64,000 nucleotides of DNA, taken from NCBI GenBank assembly GCA_009746045.1, contig RPFO01000296.1, positions 356,001 to 420,000 on the forward strand. The letters run 5' to 3'. This document shows positions 61,901 through 64,000 of the stretch, in pieces (the first letter of the stretch is position 1; the number at the start of each line of letters is the position of its first letter). Source of the stretch: Mesostigma viride (lineage: Eukaryota > Streptophyta > Mesostigmatophyceae > Mesostigmatales > Mesostigmataceae). The notes beneath the pieces were generated by a model, which ran no database searches, was not told where the DNA came from, and was given only the letters and a program-made list of their open reading frames with translations. The translations under genes and the position numbers were made by a program.

Positions 61901-63894
61901 CGATTGTGAGCTATGTTTAGGGGAAAAGACGGATCAGATTGAGAGCTATGTTTAGGGGAAAATATAGCTTCGATTGTGAGCTATGTTTAGGGGAAAAGAC
62001 AGATCAGATTGAGAGCTATGTTTAGGGGAAAATATAGCTTCGATTGTGAGCTATGTTTAGGGGAAAAGACGGATCAGATTGAGAGCTATGTTCAGGGGAA
62101 AATATAGCTTCGATTGTGAGCTATGTTTAGGGGAAAATATAGCTTCGATTGTGAGCTATGTTTAGGGGAAAAGACGGATCAGATTGAGAGCTATGTTCAG
62201 GGGAAAAGATAGCTTCGATTGAGAGCTATGTTCAGGGGAAAAGACAGATCAGATTGAGAGCTATGTTCAGGGGAAAAAATAGCCGCGATTGTGAGCTATG
62301 TTTAGTGGAAAAGACAGATCAGATTGAGAGCTATGTTCAGGGGAAAATATAGCTTCGATTGTGAGCTATGTTTAGGGGAAAATATAGCTTCGATTGTGAG
62401 CTATGTTTAGGGGAAAAAATAGCCGCGATTGTGAGCTATGTTTAGGGGAAAATATAGCTTCGATTGTGAGCTATGTTCAGGGGAAAAAATAGCCGCGATT
62501 GTGAGCTATGTTTAGGGGAAAAGACGGATCAGATTGAGAGCTATGTTTAGGGGAAAAGACGGATCAGATTGAGAGCTATGTTCAGGGGAAAAGATAGCTT
62601 CGATTGTGAGCTATGTTTAGGGGAAAAGACAGATCAGATTGAGAGCGCGCCTGGAGGCTGTCACAACATGCGATAGCAACGCCACCTGCTGCAAGTCCAC
62701 CGTCTACTAACTGTTAACAACCCCACCTGCTGCACCTGCTGCGCCAGCCACGCCTGCCTCTGATGCTATGCCTGTTGCGCCTGCCACGCCTGCCTCTGAT
62801 GCCACGCACAAGTCAGATCTTGTCAGGCACCATAATACTAACACCGTTCTATACCGCTATTTGATACACCTCAAGAGATAAGGGCACCATAACACTAACA
62901 CCGTACTATACCGCTATTTGATACACCTCACGAGATAAAGGCACCATAGTACTAACACCGTACTATACCGCTATTTGATACACCTCAAGAGATAAAGGCA
63001 CCATAACACTAACACCGTACTATACCGCTATTTGATACACCTCAAGAGATAAAGGCACCATAACACTAACACCGTACTATACCGCTATTTGATACACCTC
63101 ACGAGATAAAGGCACCATAACACTAACACCGTACTATACCGCTATTTGATACACCTCAAGAGATAGAGGCACCACAATACTAACACCGTACTATACCGCT
63201 ATTTGATACACCTCAAGAGATAAAGGCACCATAGTACTAACACCGTACTATACCGCTATTTGATACACCTCAAGAGATAAAGGCACCATAACACTAACAC
63301 CGTACTATACCGCTATTTGATACACCTCAAGAGATAAAGGCACCATAACACTAACACCGTACTATACCGCTATTTGATACACCTCAAGAGATAAAGGCAC
63401 CCACCTCTGCCTGCGGTGCGCGCGATGGGTGGCTCCTGACCACCCCACTCGGACGGTACTAGATCGGCGTCACACCGACACTGGAATGCCATACAAGCAA
63501 CCTACAATACCACAACCAACTAATCAATCAGCATTAACCACAACCGAAATTTTGCAAACCAAAGGCACTCAACTCAGCTTCGAGCGCCGTGCGTGAGTCG
63601 GAACGCGTCACACAAAATTTTGCAAACAGATCGGCCCACACCACGCTGCGATGGAAACACTCTATATTTAAAACCTGTAACAATCCACCCACCTCTGCCT
63701 CGAGCGCGGTGCGGGAGTCAGACCGCGTCGCACACAGCTTTGCGAACAGATCAGCCCACATGGCGGCCTTGCTGAGCTTGCGCAGCAGGTGCGCGCGCTT
63801 GGCAGGAGCCAGCGCGCCCCCTGCCGCCGACGCCTTGAGCTCCATCGCATGGCTCCACGCACGCTCCGCGTTGACAAGTGGCACGTGCAGGTGG
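40670..63894 (-). CDS. SRP68: Signal recognition particle 68-kDa subunit (5' partial, 10 exons)
   Basis: Exons, 5' to 3' on minus: 63894-63693, 58111-58026, 57100-56905, 55311-55200, 45923-45748, 45294-45040, 43740-43634, 42810-42684, 42245-42078, 40903-40670. All junctions are GT-AG with matching phases, giving about 553 residues. SRP68 forms a heterodimer with SRP72 on the S domain of SRP RNA, in the cytosolic particle that targets nascent secretory proteins to the ER. Family landmarks in order: NAERAWSHAMELK; RAHLLRKLSKAAMWADLFAK; DSRTALEAE|AYASW; RVEELDPSIRYCRY; VTWRGRKVPV; a DLVRLFEILLQ helix; CLYLGASYLSRSLYAEAMAL; and the C-terminus PFQSVPCRPMVLDTALSCLE to GLFGFFRR. About 100 N-terminal residues lie beyond the window. 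Compared with the animal protein, roughly 25 residues seem missing between exons 4 and 5: a real deletion or an unseen exon. Confidence 0.92.
41130..42077 (-). repeat. Intron with repeated copies of the upstream exon's donor edge, plus short tandem repeats
   Basis: Minus-strand AGCAAGGG..GGCGAG|GTGAGATGG at the true exon end (42078) recurs, altered, at about 42010-42040, 41970-41998 and 41920-41948, with weaker echoes near 41547, 41277 and 41139. A 16-20 bp unit (ACCAACCATGATCTATCT) repeats about nine times at 41620-41755. Confidence 0.7.
42078..42245 (-). CDS. SRP68: SRP68 exon
   Basis: Acceptor CGATGCAG, donor GTGAGA (chosen over an internal GT at 42122 because its context is better and is duplicated downstream). 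Encodes AALARAQAISAAARSQRCLA then GVKKGIARVSLAGTDASKGT and PGE. Confidence 0.75.
42590..42640 (-). repeat. Copy of the SRP68 exon 42684-42810 donor edge
   Basis: Minus-strand GCCAGGTAAAGCAGGCAAGT followed by GCGGGGTGGGG echoes GCCAAGTGCGGGGCAGGGCA|GGTGAGG. An echo of this exon's acceptor (CTGCCTCTACCTGGGCACAC) lies at 42903-42922. Confidence 0.55.
42684..42810 (-). CDS. SRP68: SRP68 exon
   Basis: Acceptor CACAACAG, donor GTGAGG. Encodes CLYLGASYLSRSLYAEAMAL, SQRAAERATSAHAQLA and KCGAGQ; corresponds to the family YRC-F-AQSY-EAL segment. Confidence 0.88.
43391..43590. repeat. 53-bp tandem repeat, four copies
   Basis: TTGTTTCATGAATACAAGCC followed by CCTTTTGATTCACTATACCAGCCCC, nearly perfect. 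SRP68 intron. Confidence 0.95.
43634..43740 (-). CDS. SRP68: SRP68 exon
   Basis: Acceptor CACAACAG, donor GTGAGT. Encodes NVAELVDLASGGFGGGGDSQ then LLQECQGHKLAFEAG; continues the LVRL-EILLQ|N-AEL helix of the family. Confidence 0.88.
43795..44515 (-). repeat. 59-bp tandem array derived from the acceptor region of an SRP68 exon
   Basis: About 11 units of CATGAGGTCACCCACAACAA then GGAAGGCATTA..GGAAGGGAACAAATAGC. The first unit (43795-43860) is joined to a copy of the exon start (CGAGGCCAAATCGACCAGCT, minus-strand codons for ELVDLAS), next to the real one at 43711-43740. The CCACACAGGAAGGC just upstream of the true acceptor matches the array unit. Confidence 0.85.
44531..44965 (-). repeat. 60-bp minisatellite built from a splice-donor exon edge
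   Basis: Five units, 60 bp apart, each containing on the minus strand GACCTTGTGTGCTTATTCAA then GATTCTGCTGCAG|GTAGGG. This copies the true exon end GACCTCGTGCGGCTGTTCGA then GATTCTGTTGCAG|GTGGGG at 45040-45072. An intermediate copy (EGDLVRLLAILLQ) lies at about 44927-44972. Confidence 0.9.
45040..45294 (-). CDS. SRP68: SRP68 exon
   Basis: Acceptor CCCCGCAG, donor GTGGGG; 85 codons, phase 0 on both sides. Encodes TNAVNANAGDATRNELASLE, LLLERTIDRNLLLVRSAQER, a basic Gly-rich insert, and KPEDLVRLFEILLQ. Confidence 0.9.
45748..45923 (-). CDS. SRP68: SRP68 exon
   Basis: Acceptor CCTCCCAG, donor GTGAGC. Encodes EEMAKDLDERLKQADD, an Ala/Gly-rich spacer, and PKYDKLFIAYNDAKRLIRDD, matching the family segment that precedes the middle helical region. 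Confidence 0.85.
45924..46484. other. SRP68 intron segment next to the 18-bp satellite
   Basis: No exon recognised. It contains AT-rich stretches (AGTAGTATA-like) and A-rich GAAAAGAAAAAAAATC just before the satellite. Confidence 0.45.
46485..54560. repeat. 18-bp satellite array, about 8.1 kb
   Basis: About 445 units of CATGCRCAACMCCACCAY (R, M, Y variable), with occasional 21-bp units carrying one extra CAC. All length changes are multiples of three, so five frames stay open for about 2700 codons, for example (HHHHAQ)n on plus and (VVLRMM)n on minus; these are not credible proteins. Longer blocks repeat as higher-order units, clearly around 49900-50460. It lies in the SRP68 intron 55199-45924, where the transcript strand is G/T-rich (GGTGGTGTTGCGCAT). 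Confidence 0.97.
54652..54684. repeat. 12-bp inverted repeat (hairpin)
   Basis: AAACCCGCTAGG, 9-nt loop, CCTAGCGGGTTT, at the edge of the 18-bp satellite. Perfect stem. Confidence 0.85.
54703..55018. repeat. 74-bp tandem repeat, about four copies
   Basis: TATCGGATACTCTATCGGCA, TACTAAAGAAGG and CATACTAAAGCAGTGTACTA alternate with high identity. Confidence 0.95.
55025..55210 (-). repeat. Copies of the SRP68 exon 55200-55311 donor edge
   Basis: Minus-strand TGCCTGCTCAAAGGTGC at the true boundary (55200) recurs at about 55085-55102 and, as TGCCTGCTCAAAAACGC, at 55034-55050. Confidence 0.75.
55200..55311 (-). CDS. SRP68: SRP68 exon
   Basis: Acceptor GTCTTCAG, donor GTGCGC. Encodes GVLDELVAKEAVGMAEVTWR then GRKVPVRNESTRVCLLK; the WRGR-VPV motif is conserved in the family. 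Confidence 0.88.
55450..56385 (-). repeat. Copies of an SRP68 acceptor edge, with 63-bp and 38-45-bp tandem arrays between them
   Basis: Echoes of the exon start GGCGTTCTTGACGAGCTGG lie at about 55455-55480 (GCGCTGGACGAGCTGATC), 55787-55812 (GCGTTCTGGACGAGCTGG) and 56345-56375 (CGCAGGGCGTGCTGGACGCG). Between them are a 63-bp unit (AAGGTATGTAAAAGGAAAT.., 3 copies, 55535-55745) and a CGACAGGGGTAGGCCATATA-type array (55857-56297). Confidence 0.75.
56415..56765 (-). repeat. Four copies of the SRP68 exon 56905-57100 donor edge
   Basis: True edge, minus strand: GGGTTCGACCTGCTGCAGTC, CAAGATACAG|GTGGGG. Copies end near 56707 (GGGTTCGACCGGCTGCAGTC, ACAG|GTGAGT), 56622 (GGCTCCGCCGGCTGCAGTCC, ACAG|GTGGGT), 56546 (GGTTCGGCTGGCTGCAGTC) and 56430 (GGTTGGACATCTGCAGCC). 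A C-rich run lies at 56503-56521. Confidence 0.85.
56905..57100 (-). CDS. SRP68: SRP68 exon
   Basis: Acceptor TCTCGCAG, donor GTGGGG. Encodes AVYEKLGNVGDAENALLCRQ, RVEELDPSIRYCRYKMGKG and GPGFDLLQSKIQ; the RVEE-P-IRYC block is a hallmark of SRP68. Confidence 0.9.
57205..57625 (-). repeat. Three copies of the SRP68 exon 56905-57100 acceptor edge
   Basis: True start, minus: CGCAG|GGCGGTCTACGAGAAGCTGGG. Copies: about 57223-57260 (GGGCGGTCCATGAGAAGCTG), 57335-57375 (CCAGTGTACGAGAAGCTGGG) and 57590-57620 (GCATTACCCGAGAAGCTGGG). All lie just upstream in the intron. Confidence 0.85.
58026..58111 (-). CDS. SRP68: SRP68 exon
   Basis: Acceptor CTGCAG, donor GTAGGA. Encodes AYASWMRGSLQLEREDDWEG then ALSKFVRA, a tetratricopeptide-like helix pair that follows LEAE in the family. 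Confidence 0.88.
58345..62646. repeat. 35-bp satellite array, about 4.3 kb, two alternating unit types
   Basis: About 120 units beginning GAGCTATGTTTAGGGGAAAA, ending either GACGGATCAGATTGA or GATAGCTTCGATTGT. Runs of units repeat as longer blocks. SRP68 intron 63692-58112. Confidence 0.97.
62647..62814. other. Spacer between two SRP68 intron arrays
   Basis: CCTGCCTCTGATGC and CACGCCTGCCTCTGATGC occur in tandem (about 62740-62805). No exon recognised. Confidence 0.5.
62815..63402. repeat. 57-bp tandem repeat, about ten copies
   Basis: GGCACCATAACACTAACACC, GTACTATACCGCTATTTGAT, ACACCTCAAGAGATAAA. The last unit runs straight into CACCTCTGCCTGCGG, an echo of the nearby exon edge. Confidence 0.95.
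63560..63650 (-). repeat. Copy of the SRP68 exon 63693-63894 donor edge
   Basis: Minus-strand codons VVWADLFAKFCVTRSDSRTA, LEAEL repeat the true exon end MWADLFAKLCATRSDSRTAL, EAE, about 130 bp downstream in the intron and lacking a GTGGGT donor. Confidence 0.85.
63693..63894 (-). CDS. SRP68: SRP68 exon (first in window)
   Basis: Acceptor CTCCCAG; encodes HLHVPLVNAERAWSHAMELK through KLCATRSDSRTALEAE; donor GTGGGT. One leading base completes a codon from an exon outside the window. Belongs to the N-terminal RNA-binding region. Confidence 0.88.
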
Positions 63895-64000
63895 CTGGGA
63901 GGGGTGGTGGGGAGAGGAATGCGTGTACGGCAAGGAGAAAGAGTGAGAATGCTGTAAGGGCAGTGGCAGAAACAGCCTATTTATGCGCGCTTCGCGTTCA
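63895..64000 (-). other. SRP68 intron at the window edge
   Basis: Pyrimidine-rich on the minus strand leading to the acceptor at 63895. The preceding exon lies outside the window. Confidence 0.5.

Overview
The window is eukaryotic nuclear DNA from a repeat-laden, intron-rich genome with GC-rich exons. Introns follow GT-AG, often with GTGAGN donors and TGCAG acceptors. The ankyrin style (DYD-RT-LH-AA / DRWGGTPL-DA), the plant-like first cNMP domain and the mixture of non-LTR retrotransposons suggest an alga, possibly green. I cannot assign the species. No prokaryotic operon, CRISPR array, plasmid or phage was seen.

Layout. (1) About 193-20475, + strand: one long multi-exon gene, cut by the left window edge. 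I reconstructed 19 exons whose phases all match, giving about 2405 residues. The order is cNMP-binding-like domain 1, ankyrin block 1, an 824-codon linker exon, a six-TM channel core, cNMP-binding-like domain 2, ankyrin block 2, helical tail and a short last exon. This implies two fused channel modules, with the first TM core lying upstream of the window. (2) 20476-25155: repeats, including a 1.26-kb (ATGG)n array. (3) 25156-26256, +: an intronless RCL1-like gene of the RNA 3'-terminal phosphate cyclase family, involved in ribosome biogenesis. (4) 26257-40420: no host gene recognised. It holds two tRNA-like SINE copies, many decayed LINEs with nested insertions and clear target-site duplications, and a 2.25-kb TTAA-flanked inverted-repeat element. 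(5) 40670-63894, - strand: the SRP68 gene (signal recognition particle 68-kDa subunit), cut by the right window edge. Ten phase-matched exons (about 553 residues) are scattered over 23 kb. Their introns hold most of the satellites, including an 8.1-kb array of an 18-bp unit and a 4.3-kb array of a 35-bp unit.

The most unusual pattern is shared by both intron-rich genes. The last or first 20-40 bases of an exon, with the adjoining splice site, recur as decaying copies inside the neighbouring intron. In SRP68 one such edge has become a regular 60-bp minisatellite in which each unit still carries a donor-like site. Introns here seem to have grown by repeated duplication of their own boundaries.

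The three host genes have unrelated jobs (membrane excitability, small-subunit rRNA processing, protein targeting). Nothing in the sequence links them functionally.
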